A DNA stretch of 64,000 nucleotides from Haematococcus lacustris (Eukaryota > Chlorophyta > Chlorophyceae > Chlamydomonadales > Haematococcaceae), in assembly GCA_030144725.1 (NCBI GenBank), contig JASKMD010000020.1:3469000-3532999 (forward strand), in the 5' to 3' direction. Under the pieces are notes generated by a model. That model searched no databases. It was not told the origin of the DNA and saw only the letters and a program-made list of their open reading frames with translations. The translations under genes and the position numbers were made by a program. Below are positions 11,601-22,351 of the stretch, in pieces (within the stretch, counting starts at the first letter, position 1; each line of letters opens with the position of its first letter).

Positions 11601-13192
11601 CGGTGAACTTGGCTGCACACACAGCCCCCCACAGCCCCTGACATACCCCTCCTCCTCATTGCGTACGTTGTCGAACAGACCCTGCCCTGCCTCAACCACT
11701 CCATCGCCTCCTCTTCCCAACCACGCTGGGGGAGCCAAGCCCCGACCATGCCTGTCTCTTAAGCTCAGCTGCAGGCCAGGCCCAATGTCGAGCAGCTACT
11801 ACCCAGTTACCTACCACCACTTGGTTCCCACATCTGCCGAGGCAAAGGCGGGCACAAAGCAGCCCTCAGCCTCCCCACATTCAGTGGGGCCTGCTGGCCG
11901 CCCGAAGAGGTCGTCCTCCTGGGCATTGCTGATGAAGACCGGGATCCTGCTGATGATGTAGGCGGTGCCATCAGAAGCAAGGATGGGCCCCACCATGTAG
12001 GGTGTGCGGTGCTTGATCTGCAGCCAAGTGGGAGGGCAGAGGCTGGTGCAGTCCTTTGAGGAGGGAGGAGGAGGGGAAGAGGGGGAGGGGAGGGGGAGGG
12101 GCCTACAGTGAGTCCCTAGCACAGCTCACCCACATGCTTCAATGCCGGCTTCCTCTCTGACGTGGAGCTGGTGTTCAAGATGTCCATGCCGAGGTGAAGG
12201 CCGGGTACAGGCTGCTTTACAAACGTGAGCTTCCCAACGACGCCAAAAGGTTCAAGCATGAGTGCATGCAGCCCGCTTGTGACGTCGGCAGAGCCCTGGT
12301 GCAGGCCAGGATTGACAACAGGGGTCAGGGGGTTAGGCAGGGCAGGGGGCAGGGGGTGAGCTGGACAGGGGCAGACTGAAGTATTAGGGGGCGAGTAGTG
12401 GGAGTGGCGGGATAGGGGCGTTGAAGTGGTGGGGTAGGGGGCAGTGGGAGTGTCAGTGGGAGTGTCAGGGCGGAGGCAGTTGTGTAGGAGGTGCTGTGCT
12501 CAGGTCCGGGATGCAGGTAGGGGTAGGAGGGCAGAGGGGGCAGGGGGGGAGATGGGCAGGGGCAGGCAGAGTCAGTGTGCGCTGTGCACTCACGCTCTGG
12601 GCCACAGTCCCCAGGATTTCATACCAGCGGGCATCCAGGAATGACCAATCGGAGCGAAACGTCGCAAGAGTGGCTGCGGTGGCACATGAAGGGCCACCAT
12701 GTCACTCTGCCACCTAATGTTGTTGTTGTTGTTGTCGTGACGGGGTTGCTGCACCCACCGAATTGCTGCAGCTGTGACATCCCAGTGCTCCACAAGGATC
12801 TGTAGGCACTGCCAACCAATCTGACTTGGTGACGAATCTGTTCCTTCTGAGTATGCTGTGCAGCTGCATCGGCCTGGTTGCCCATCATTCAGCCAGGCAG
12901 CAAGATGGACCAGGTTAGATTTCAGGGTCACGGTCTTCACGACTTTGGGCGCTTGCATTCCATGCTAAGCGCACCAGGAGGACGCCGGTAATGCTACCGG
13001 CCAGCAAGGCGCACAGCAGTACCAAAGGCACGACGACTGTCGAAGGGTGCGTCCTCACAACCTGCTTCCAAACCTGCAGTGCGGGGAGTCAACCGGGGAC
13101 GGTCAGATGCCTTGTCGCTACTCAGTCGTGTAGGCGCTGTAACAGACCTTATACGTGCGGGACGCTCCCTGCGAGGTAGCATTGTGCGACAT
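5671..13192 (-). CDS. Receptor-like CHASE-domain 3',5'-cyclic nucleotide phosphodiesterase
   Basis: Multi-exon minus-strand gene. Proposed exon 1 (13192-13148) encodes MSHNATSQGASRTYK and joins in phase to 13073, where VWKQVVRTHPSTVVV leads into TM segment VPLVLLCALLAGS. Exons to about 10900 form an extracytosolic CHASE-like sensor: FRSDWSFLDARWYEIL, GLHLGMDILNTSSTSERK, RTPYMVGPILASDGTAY followed by RIPVF, and YRILAIQPDG. A second TM (VLALVVLLSLILCGLLMAF) lies at about 10570-10330. After a long low-complexity linker (about 10210-7920) comes a class I PDE domain with all metal-ligand motifs: YHN joined to AIHAADV, HDLEHVGLTNDF, LVLATDM and LKCADIG (7543-6370), then WVQCLEQEFFAQGDKEKAAG (6226-6102). 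The last exon, 5782-5671, begins YWKDKF. It should hydrolyse cAMP and/or cGMP at a membrane under control of an outside ligand; substrate and ligand cannot be read. The exon 2/3 boundary near 12900 is unresolved. Confidence 0.85.
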
Positions 13193-13844
13193 GTCTGGCG
13201 CCCGGGTTCGGCGACCAGACCGGTTCAAAAGTTCAGTCAATCTGCACTGCCTTGAGCTAGGTAGAAAAGAACCGATGCAGACTGCGGGGCATGAAGTCCT
13301 TGAATGTGCGCTTTGCGCAAAATGTGCATGAAAACGTGCTTGCACAAGTGATTACATATCCCCCCCAGTCCCCACGCACTCTGTCAAATCATATTGGCAA
13401 CACCACCAGGGCTTAATAAACCAGTCATCATTATACCCACAGACTGTACAGCGAGCACATGCTGGCCGCCTGCACCGAATCACAACTGAACCCAGCCCAA
13501 ATCCATCGTCACGCGTCAGATTGAGACGCGCAGCAGACACAACCGTAGCCGCCACTGCCACCCTCAAACAACCCGAACACAATGCCACGCATGAAAATAG
13601 TCGTCCGTTGTGCGCAGTCGACACAGTTTTCGCAACACATGGCTTGCAGCAGTGCTTCACTGGCACCTCCGCATTCGCAACTATCACATCCTTCGCATTC
13701 GCAACTGTCACATCCTTCACATCACCCGATTCCGCAGCCGCCATTGCTGCCTTTATCCTTTCCAGCTGCAACCTCTCCGCTGCCAGCAGCTGACTGGTGC
13801 TTGCAGAGGTAGAGCCAGCAAGGGTGCGGCATGACGCCAGCGAG
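13193..13844. other. Intergenic stretch between two minus-strand genes
   Basis: This 652-bp stretch holds the 3' flank of the SLC44 gene and the upstream region of the phosphodiesterase gene. A short tandem repeat of about 21-26 bp (units like GTCACATCCTTC...CGCATTCGCAACT) lies near 13667-13725. No TATA box is obvious. Confidence 0.4.
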
Positions 13845-16800
13845 CTACACAGTAGCAGGCTGGGGGGGGCGGCCATACGCCACGTCTCCATCCGGCTGCT
13901 CCACCACCTGCAGGGCGGCAATGAAGCGGGGAGGGGGGAGGGGGGAGGCCTCCAGCGGAGCTCACACATTGGCACCTATTATTGAACACAGTGCTGGCAG
14001 CAGTGGAATCGACCCAGCCTTCCATGGCAGATGCTCCCCCACAGCCATGGTTGTGATTAGGCCGGTGAGCAGTGCTGCTGCAGGCACTGCCAGCGGAGGT
14101 GCATGCCGGTCACACCCAGACCACGCCCAGGTCACACCCAGGTCACACACACTTCTGGCAGCCTAGTGCCCTGCATCAGGTGCTCACCGGGCCGACAGTG
14201 GGTAGGCAGCAATACACCTGGTGCACCTCCACCCGGGTGCAGGTGCGCATATCCCGGTCCAGGGCAAAGCACAGGAACACCGCATCCACCACCTGCAGCA
14301 GCCGCAGCCACAATTACCAGGCAGGGGAGGGTGGGGCAGGGCAGGGAAGACCTGGTCATGTGATGGCGTGCGCAGGCTTCAAATCCAAGGTGGCCACCTT
14401 ACCTCAGCACGCTGACCTGGGGGTCCTTCACCAGATCCACCACACCCAGCCCTAGCGCCTGATCCACAGACCCCTCTGACGCAAGCCAGCCGGCACATGC
14501 TGCGTTGGTGATGATGATGATGGGCATGCAACAGGCAACAGGAGCATGATGATGTGCATGATGATATAGCAAGCAACATGTGGTGGTGATGATGATGGTC
14601 AGACACCTCTGGCCCTTGCTGGCTTCCATGGCTCCCACCTTCCGAGCTGCCTTGACAACCACACACCCCATCCTCCCACAACCCCTGTTCCTCCTCCACC
14701 TCTTCCTCACATGCGGCCCATGCTGCCTTCCTTGCTTCCCCATGGCACCTGATGGTGGTGAGTGGAGATGGTGGTGATGATGATGGGCAAATACCTCCAG
14801 CTTTGCTGTCCAGGCACCCCTCATTCACTTTGACACCAGGGTGGGCACCCCCTTGGCCCAAACACCCCTCTCATCCAACATCCCTCACATTGAGCAGCAG
14901 CGCGCAGAAGAAGGCGAGTACCACCCAGGCACACAGGAAGGCGATGACCGCCAGCATCACCGCCACTGCCATGGGGCTGGCGGCAGCAGCCTCCCCCTCG
15001 GGGCCCGGGGCGGGTGTGGGGGCGGAGCTGAAGCCCCCCAGGCTGGCGTACCCCGCAGCCCACATGCCGCCACCAAAGGTCGCGGCCGCCAGGAAGGCAC
15101 AGTTCTGCAGGGAGGGGGGCGGGCGGGGGGGGGTGTGAGTGAGATGGAGGGTAAGGGACTTCGGGTTTGCTCTGATGAGAGCAAGGCCGCAGGTGGCCTG
15201 GGTGCTGGCTTCCTTAGGCCAGCAGGGTGCTGGCAGTGCTGGTGCGACCTGCCGCGACCCTGGGCAGGAGGCAGGGCTAGGGCAGCAGGGTGCGGCGCAG
15301 ACACAGGGGCCTGCAGCCCAGCCACAGGTGGCCTGCAGTCCAGCCCAAGCAGCCAGCCAGCAGGTGAGGGTCAGGAGAGATGAGGTGAGCAGCAGCCCAA
15401 CCTCGCAGCCCAGCCCAGATGCACAGCCATCACACGCATATGGCCATGGCCCGGCTGCTGCTCCCCCTCTTCCACCAGCTGCTCCCCCTCTGCATCAAGG
15501 TGATCGGCCAGCTGCTCCCTCCCCCCTGCCAGCTAACCCTCACCACCAGGTCACCACCAGGTCAGGGCTCTGCTGCCAGCCTGTACCCAGACCAGCCAAC
15601 ACCAGCAGCAGCAACCCCAGCCGGCCCCCCTTTAAACACTACACACTACACACAGAACCCACAGCTCAGCACCTAGCTCAGCTCAGCTGACCCTACCCCG
15701 AACCCGAACCCGACCCTAACCCTGGCCCTGACCCTAAGGCTGACGCCGACCCTGACCCCGACCCCTCCCTGCACCCTAACTGCCACCAGAGGTCAGCTTG
15801 GGTAGTGGCCACCCTGACGCCTGCCGCCTCAGCCTCTGCCTCCCCCCCGAGCACTGTGTTCCACCAGCCGCAATCCCAAGCAGCTGCCTGCAACTGGCTG
15901 GGTGCGGGACACACCTGCAGGATGAGGGGCGGCAGCCACCACACCCCAAAGGCGTCCAGGAAGTTGCGGCGCAGCAGGTCAACCACGGAGTGAGCAGCGG
16001 GCATGAATGCCTGGCCCGTCAGCGCCATCTGCACCTGCACCCGGGATCAAGTCCCCACCAGCCCACAACATGGTAATGGGTGGTAGAAGCAGCATGGCAG
16101 TAATAGTAGCATAGCAGAGAAGGTTTTCTAGGCCAGGGCAGCAGGCAGAGGTGGCAGGGGTGGGGCGGGCGGGCGGGCGGGCAGGTTCCCATGTCCCTCC
16201 CTGACTCCTCCTGCTGGCTGCTGGCTGGCCCCTCCCACTCCCCACCAGCCTGCCAGCCCTAAGCCCTGCAGGCTGCTGCTGGGGGCTGGCTGCCGGGTGC
16301 TGCTGCCGACCCTCCCGCTCCAACAGCCTTCCCTGACACCCACTGTGGCGAACTTGGTGCAGAACTCAATCAGGGTGTAGAACAGGTTGGCGAAGTAGGC
16401 GAAGATGCAGAACAGCAGGTTGTTGCCCTGCTCGCGCCGCGCCTTCTCCAGCATCTGCAGCATGGCCGCCACAGGGTGCAGGTGGGCAGGGGACAGGGGG
16501 CAGGTGAGCAGGGCAGCTGCAGGGAAAGGGGTGCCTCAGAGCCACAGGGAGCAAGAGCCAGGGGGGCAGCAGCACAGCACAGCACAGCACAGCACAGCAC
16601 AACACAGCATGTGAGCTGGGGAGGGGGGCTGGGGCGGCGGGCATGTTGGCTGTCATGTTGGCTTTCACCTAGGCCTTGCACACCCCCTCACGCCCCATGC
16701 CACCCTCCCCCTATACCTGGCCCCCTCCCCCACGACTGCTTGCCCCACCCCCCTCTTTTTGTTGCGACCACCCCTCATATATCTCTTGGTCACACCCACA

Positions 16801-19800
16801 GCCTGGAAGTCACACCTGGCGCAGGTATGAGACCAGAGTGAGCACGGCGGAGGAGAAGCAGAGTGATCCCAGCTGCGGGCCCAGGGCGTGGCTGAGGCTG
16901 GTGCCCACTCTGCTGCTGCGGGGGCTGCGGCCTGCCACCCCCCCCGTCATCCCTCCAGGCCCAGACACCGGCGCAAAGTACCACTGCAGCAGCAGCAGGC
17001 AGCAGCAGGGTCAGTGGCAGCAGGCAGCAGCAGCAGCAGGGGTGGTGGCAGCAGGCAGCAGCAGCAGCAGCAGCAGGCAGCACAAGGCAGCTCATACTTC
17101 TCTCAGCCTGCCGGGCATTTCTGGACCCCACCCGGCAGCCATCAACAGCGCAGGCCCTGACACCCCTTACTTACCAAAGCCTGCCAAAGCCCCCCTGCGC
17201 GCCCACCTCACCCTCACCTCACCCTCCCCTGCACACCCTCCCCTGTACCACCTTGCCCAGCTTGACCCACTTGCCCCGCTTGTTGCTACCCTCACCTCAC
17301 CCTCACCTCACCCTCACCTCACCCTCACTTCACCCTGCCCGCTTGGCCCGCTTGTTGCCACAACTGTGTCAAGCTGGTGAGACACAGGAGCTGCGGCCCT
17401 CTTGAGTGGATGCAGTCAATTTGGCACAGTTGGGCATGCTGCTGCCCACGGCCCTGCTGCGAGCACTGCCTCTCCTCCACCCTCCCCAGCCTCCTCACCC
17501 TCCTTGACTGCGGCCCGGCAGTGCTAGCAACCCCGCAACCCACCCCTGCCTGCCTCACCCGCTGGCCCCCCTTACACTCCTTACACACCCCCTTACCCAC
17601 CCCCTTACCCACCCCCTGGCCCTCTTTTGAGAACAGATTCCCCCCTGGCCCTCACTCCCTGCACCTAGCAAAGACCCCCTCTCCCTCCTCACCTGCCCCT
17701 CACCTACCCCTCATTGCCCGACACCCTACCCCCTGGCAGCAGGCCAGGCCCCAGCGCAGGGCGCACCTGCGCCACCGTGCCTGCCACCGTGAACACCTTG
17801 ACCTCGAACAGCAGGAAGGTGGTCCAGCTCAGTGCCAGGCTCAGCAGCGCCATGTAGAAGGGAACCCAGGGCTCGGGCTGCGCTTGCAAAAAATGCAAAA
17901 AATAATCAACCCATGCAAAAAAACCATGCAAAAAATAATCAACCCATGCCCTAGAGTATGTTGGCTTTTGGTATGAGTAGTAGGTACCACTTGGACATTC
18001 GAGAAGAGAGGCGGGCTCAATATCATCTGAGGTTGGGAACAATCTGTGGTTTGATCCCGTTTGGTCTGGGTTGGGAGTTCTTATCAGGCCAGAGGCTGCA
18101 GGTGACTTGCTGGGCCAGTCTGACGGCCAGGCCAGCTTAGGTGAGGTTCCCCCCCCTCCACGCTCAACATCCTAGCCCCCCAGGGCATGTCTAGATCATG
18201 GAGTTCTGGGAGTGACGGCCAGGCCTGCTCTGGTTCAGGGCGGCATCAGGCTGCGCAACCAGCACCATGATACAGAGCCCCTCCCCCCTCCCCCCTCCCC
18301 CCTCCCCCCTCCCCCCTCCCCCCTCCCCCCTCCCCCCTCCCCCCTCCCCCCTCCCCCCTCCCCCTCCCCCCTCCCCCCTCCCCCCTCACCTCCCAGGTGC
18401 AGCACAGCACCTTGTCCCCTGACAGGTTAGTGCACTGCAGCTCAGGCACATCGCCCTTCTTGGCCAGCGGCCCCAGGCCCGCCCCCCCCAGGCCGTCCAG
18501 CGCATTGGGCTGCTCAGGGCTGGTCATGGAGCGGGCGGGGTTGAAGATCAGGTGGCCGTTGGTGAATGCAGCCACACCCATGGTCTGTGGCCAAGTGGAG
18601 GGGGGGAGCAGCAGGCAGTAAGGCAGGGGGTGGAGAGTATAGAGGGGTGAGGGGTGGGGGGTGGGGGGTGGGGGGGGGCTGAACGTGGAGGGGGGGGGAG
18701 GGGAGGGGAGGTCTTGCTGTAGCCACCTGCCCTGCCTGCCCTGCCCTCTGCCCTCTGCTGTATGATGAGGGGGAGCAGTTGGGGGGATGTACTGGAGGGG
18801 GAGGAGGGGGGAGAGGGGGGTGGTTAAGGAGTGGCCCTGCCCTGCCCTCTGCCCTGCCCTCTCTCACCACCAGGGGCACCACCACCATCAGCAGCGCCAG
18901 CTGCAGGCCGACCGCCAGGCCCACCAGGCCTGAGCACTCCACCAGCGCATGGCCAGCCACGCCTAGCAGCCGTGTCACCTGACACAGTGGCAGCACCAGC
19001 AGCAACCCACCATCGCCACCCTCCTCGCAAAGGACCCCTACCACTGCAACAGCAGCAGGCGGCGGAGGCAGCAGCAGCAGGAGCGGGGGGAGCACAACCC
19101 CTGCCCCCACCCCCTCCACCTTAGCCCCCCCTTCCTCTCCACACCCCTCGCTTCCCACCCTCTCCCCCTCTCCCCCTCCCCCCCTCCTCCCCTCCTCCCC
19201 TCCCCCTTACCAGGTTGATTTGCTCCTTGTACATCACGAACAGGACGCCCAGCAGCCCAGCCACACCAAGCATGGCGAACCCGCCCGCCACGCTGCCTGC
19301 CAGGAAGAAGCTGAGGGCAGCGCCTAGTGGCAGACCCACCTGCAACGCGGCAGGGGGAGGGCAGCTGGGTGGAGGGCAACAGGGCGGGGGGGCAGGCAGA
19401 CAGGCTGAAAGACCACCCCCTGACCCCCCTACACTGTCCTTCACCACTTTCCTTCATGCGCCCTGTCGCTCTTCCTCTTTCCTCTCAGTCTTCTTTGTCA
19501 CAGTCTTGTTTGTCTTCCTTCCTCTCACTCTTGTTTGTCACACAAACTGCCACAGGTCACTTCCCCCACAGCAAATGCCGCCTGCCCCTTGCCCTCTGGC
19601 CTTCATCCTGCAATTATCCTGCCCCCCACTTTGCCACTTCTTGCCTGTAAACCCCCGCCCCGCCCCGCCCCGCCCCGCCCCGCCCCGCCCCGCCCCGCCC
19701 CGCCCCGCCCCGCCCCGCCCCGCCCCGCCCCGCCCCGCCCCGCCCCCGCCCCGCCCCGCCCCGCCCCGCCCCGCCCCGCCCCGCCCCGCCCCGCCCCGCC

Positions 19801-22215
19801 CCGCCCCGCCCCGCCCCCGCCCCGCCCCGCCCCGCCCCGCCCCGCCCCGCCCCGCCCCGCCCCGCCCCGCCCCGCCCCGCCCCGCCCCCGCCCCGCCCCG
19901 CCCCGCCCCGCCCCGCCCCAGCCCCCGCCCCGCCCCGCTGACCTGCAGCCCAATGGCAGTGGCCACCAGTCCCTGGGCGCTGTGTTTGAGCAGGGCCACA
20001 AAGCCCAGGCCCAGGCCCAGGCTGCCCAGCAGGGTGCCGGCAGTCCAGCTGCACAGCAGCAGGGGGGGCCAGGCAGCAGGCCAGTACTAGCCAGGGTTTG
20101 GTGAGCCAGGGCAGCAGGGCAGCAGGGCAGCCAGAAGTGCACACAAGTGCACACAAGTGTGCCTGGAGTGCACTCAGGGCAGGGGGGGAAGCCCGGGGGG
20201 GGCAGGGGGGCTGGAGGGCAGGAGTCAGGACACCAACAGGGCGGGGGCAGGAAGGGCAGGGGGGGGGGCAGGGGAAGTGGGGGGGGGGCCTGGGAGGCTG
20301 AGTTTGATGAGGCAGGCTGGAGAGGCCTGGAGTCAGGGCAACAGCCGCGCGGGGGCGGAACGGCAGGAGGCAGGGAGGGGTGGCGGGGCCCAAGGGGGAG
20401 GCAGTTGCCAGCAGCGAACACGGCAGAGGGGGGGAGGGCGGCAGCACACAGGGCAGAGGGGGTGGGGGGGGCAGTTGCCGGGAGGGGGGCAGGGGGAGGG
20501 GGGAAGTCAGGGCCAAGGCGGACTCACCCTGCTGAGTGTGACATGAGGGTGTCATAGGCGGTGGTGGGGGTAGGGGAGGTCTGCAGGGCGCAGGGGGCAG
20601 GGGGCAGGGCAGGGGGCAGGGGCCCTGACCTGCTGCCCCTGGTCACCCCCATGGCAGGGCAGCCACAGCCCCAGCCCCAGGGCAGCTGCTCAAGTTCACC
20701 CGGCACACAGGGCAGCAGCAGCCAGGGCCACCCCCCTCCTCCCCTCCCCCTCCCCCTGTAAGCCCTGATGTGGACCTGATCAGCCCTGATGTGGACTTGT
20801 GTGCCCTTCTGGCTGCCCTGCTGCCCTGCTGCCCTGGCTCACCAAACCTTGGCTCTTGCTGGCTGGCTGCCTGGCCCCCCCTGCTGCTGTGCAGCTGGAC
20901 TGCCGGCACCCTGATGTGGACTGCACCCTAAAGGTTGGAGCAGCCCAGCCCACCTCCTCCCTGGATCCCTGAGGAGCCATGGACGGCTTGTCAGCCTACC
21001 CCCTCCTGGCCTCACCCCCTGGCCCCCCCCCACCCCCTGCTGCCTCGCTTCCCCCCTGGCTGCCTTCTCGCCCTGCCGCCCTGCCGCCCTGCCGCCCTGC
21101 TGCTCGCCCCCCTCAGCTGCTGCGACCGCCCACTGGCAGGTTGCCACTGGGCAGTGCCATGGCAGCGGCTGCTCACCCGCAGGTCCCGCAAGCCCCACTC
21201 CAGCGCTGGTCACAGTGCAGCCCTGGTGCCCTGCCCCTTGGCCCCCTCACCTCAGCTGCCCCCCCTCAACTGCTGCGGCCACGGTGCGCTGCCCTGCTGC
21301 CCTGCTGCCCTGCTGCTCGCCCCCCTCAGCTGCTCCCCCCCCTCAGCTGCTGCGGCCACGCACCTGCTTCAGCCCACGGGCGTGGCTGATGGCTGGGCAG
21401 GCCGCGGGGTCGTTCAGGGTGGAGGGGTTCACCAGGTCCAAGAAGGCGGGATTCCTGCAGGGGGGGCCAGGGGCAGCAGGGGCAGGGGGGCCAGGGTCAG
21501 GGTCAGGGACAGGGCCAGGGGGTCAAAACCAGGGTCAGGGCCAGGGTCAGGTCCAGGGCCAGGAGCTGCTAGACTATGCGGAAGACAACAGCCCCAGTCA
21601 TGCTCTCCTAGTTCGTCACCACAGGCCAGGCCAGGCCAGCCAAGCCCAGCCATGTGATTACAGCAAGGTCCAGGGCCACAGTCCAGCACAACATAGCACA
21701 GCACAACACAGGCAGGCCAGGCCAGGCCAAGTAGCCGTGACCGCGACCAAACAAGTTGGCCTTGCAGCCAGGAGCGTCCAGAGACTGCGATTAGCTCACT
21801 TTGGCCTCCCCGCAATGGAGCGAGGCAATGATATGCCTGCTGTGCGCTGAAATGAAATGGTGGGCAACCAGCGATAACACGCCCACGCCTCTGACCGCGT
21901 ATGCTGCCGGAAGCTGCCAACACGTGTTTTGTGGCAACAGCGGCATTAACAGCGCGGTTTCAGGCCACACACGCCCGCTTGCCTGTGCGTGATGCCGTAG
22001 ATGCCGCCAACAACAGCGAGGACCAGCACCGATAACCAAGCTGCTAACCAGGCGCTGTCCGTGCGGTTGCGCTTGCCGTGCACGAAAGCCGAACTGCCAG
22101 GCGTGGGGGGCAGCAAGGGTTCGTTGTCGCCCATCATGGTCCGTGGGTTTCGAGCCTGAGGCTTCATGACGTCGTCGCTGAACACGCGAGCAGCTGCACG
22201 CGTCGCAGCCTGCAC
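13845..22215 (-). CDS. Choline transporter-like protein (SLC44/CTL family)
   Basis: Multi-exon minus-strand gene for a polytopic membrane protein. Exon 1 (22215-21983) has ATGs at 22215, 22167 and 22137; it encodes MGDNEPLLPP, then RNRTDSAWLAAWL leading into TM VLVLAVVGGIYGI, the CTL N-terminal signature. Exon 2 (21454-21364) encodes NPAFLDLVNP through ARGLKQ, followed by a Cys-rich piece (CDQRWSGACGTCG, near 21215-21177). TM-rich exons follow at about 20050-19945, 19340-19212, 18975-18868, 17880-17770, 16985-16810 (WYFAPVSGPGG ... LGSLCFSSAVLTLVSYL), 16460-16345, 16035-15915 (VQMALTGQAFMPAA) and 15105-14890. The family C-terminal motif appears as VVDAVFLCFALDRD (about 14295-14195). The final exon encodes VVEQPDGDVAYGRPP and stops at 13845. 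Family members carry choline or related substrates at plasma or organelle membranes; the substrate here is inferred. Exon 1 to 2 requires a GC donor. Several exons between 21177 and 20050 are not pinned down. Confidence 0.82.
16567..16608. repeat. CAGCA pentanucleotide repeat
   Basis: About eight CAGCA/CACAG units in an intron of the SLC44-like gene. Short purely repetitive tract with no coding support. Confidence 0.8.
17880..17950. repeat. A-rich tandem duplication in an SLC44 intron
   Basis: The string ATGCAAAAAATAATCAACCC occurs twice about 38 bp apart, with another CCATGCAAAAAA between them. It stands out from the GC-rich surroundings and lies just upstream (in transcript sense) of the exon at about 17880-17770, where it would sit close to the 3' splice site. 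Confidence 0.7.
18278..18387. repeat. CCCCCCT heptanucleotide repeat
   Basis: About fifteen units of CCCCCCT (GGGGGGA on the transcribed minus-strand RNA), immediately after the exon encoding LSGDKVLCCTWE. It lies at the start of an intron of the SLC44-like gene. Confidence 0.9.
19652..19937. repeat. CCCCG pentanucleotide array, about 286 bp
   Basis: About 57 units of CCCCG with a few CCCCCG variants. On the minus strand it reads (CGGGG)n and begins within a few bases of the 5' splice site of the exon ending in AIGLQ. Every reading frame is open through it, producing the spurious proline/arginine/alanine and glycine-rich ORFs on both strands. Confidence 0.95.
20031..20912. repeat. Inverted duplication, arms about 120 bp
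   Basis: Bases 20031-20156 match the reverse complement of 20795-20912 closely, sharing GTGCCGGCAGTCCAGCTGCA, CAGCAGCAGGGGGGGCCAGG and GGTTTGGTGAGCCAGGGCAG. The left arm includes the first bases and the 3' splice site of an SLC44 exon plus part of the intron before it. The right arm is therefore an inverted copy of an exon start within the next intron upstream. The spacer is about 640 bp. Confidence 0.75.
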
Positions 22216-22351
22216 AAACCGTTGGAGCCGGTCACACCTGCCAAAAACTTGCAGCCCGCGTGTGCATCGCTGGCAGGGATGGATCTCTGGACCTAGCTGT
22301 GGTCAGCGTCGGACGAACCAGAAAGGCCCTCGGAAAATTGTGGTCCGTGCC
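22216..22351. promoter_or_regulatory. Shared upstream region of the divergent SLC44/PLAA pair
   Basis: Only 136 bp separate the most upstream ATG of the minus-strand SLC44-like gene (22215) from the ATG of the plus-strand PLAA gene (22352). Both transcripts must start in or beside this interval, so it probably works as a bidirectional promoter. No TATA box is visible. If translation of SLC44 begins at 22137, the interval is slightly longer. Confidence 0.45.

Noticed and set aside
13352..13800. Minus-strand ORF with RIKAAMAAAESGDVKDVTV as a coding exon
   Set aside because: It follows the stop of the SLC44 gene and is built partly from a local 21-26 bp tandem repeat; more likely 3' UTR.
13962..14150. 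Minus-strand ORF ending LLTGLITTMAVGEHLPWKAG as an extra SLC44 membrane exon
   Set aside because: It lies downstream of the VDAVFLCFALDRD exon, where the family has only a cytosolic tail, and the tail exon at about 13915-13845 gives a better end.
19215..20555. Long Arg/Pro/Ala and Gly/Arg/Ala ORFs on both strands
   Set aside because: Artefacts of the CCCCG array lying in an SLC44 intron.
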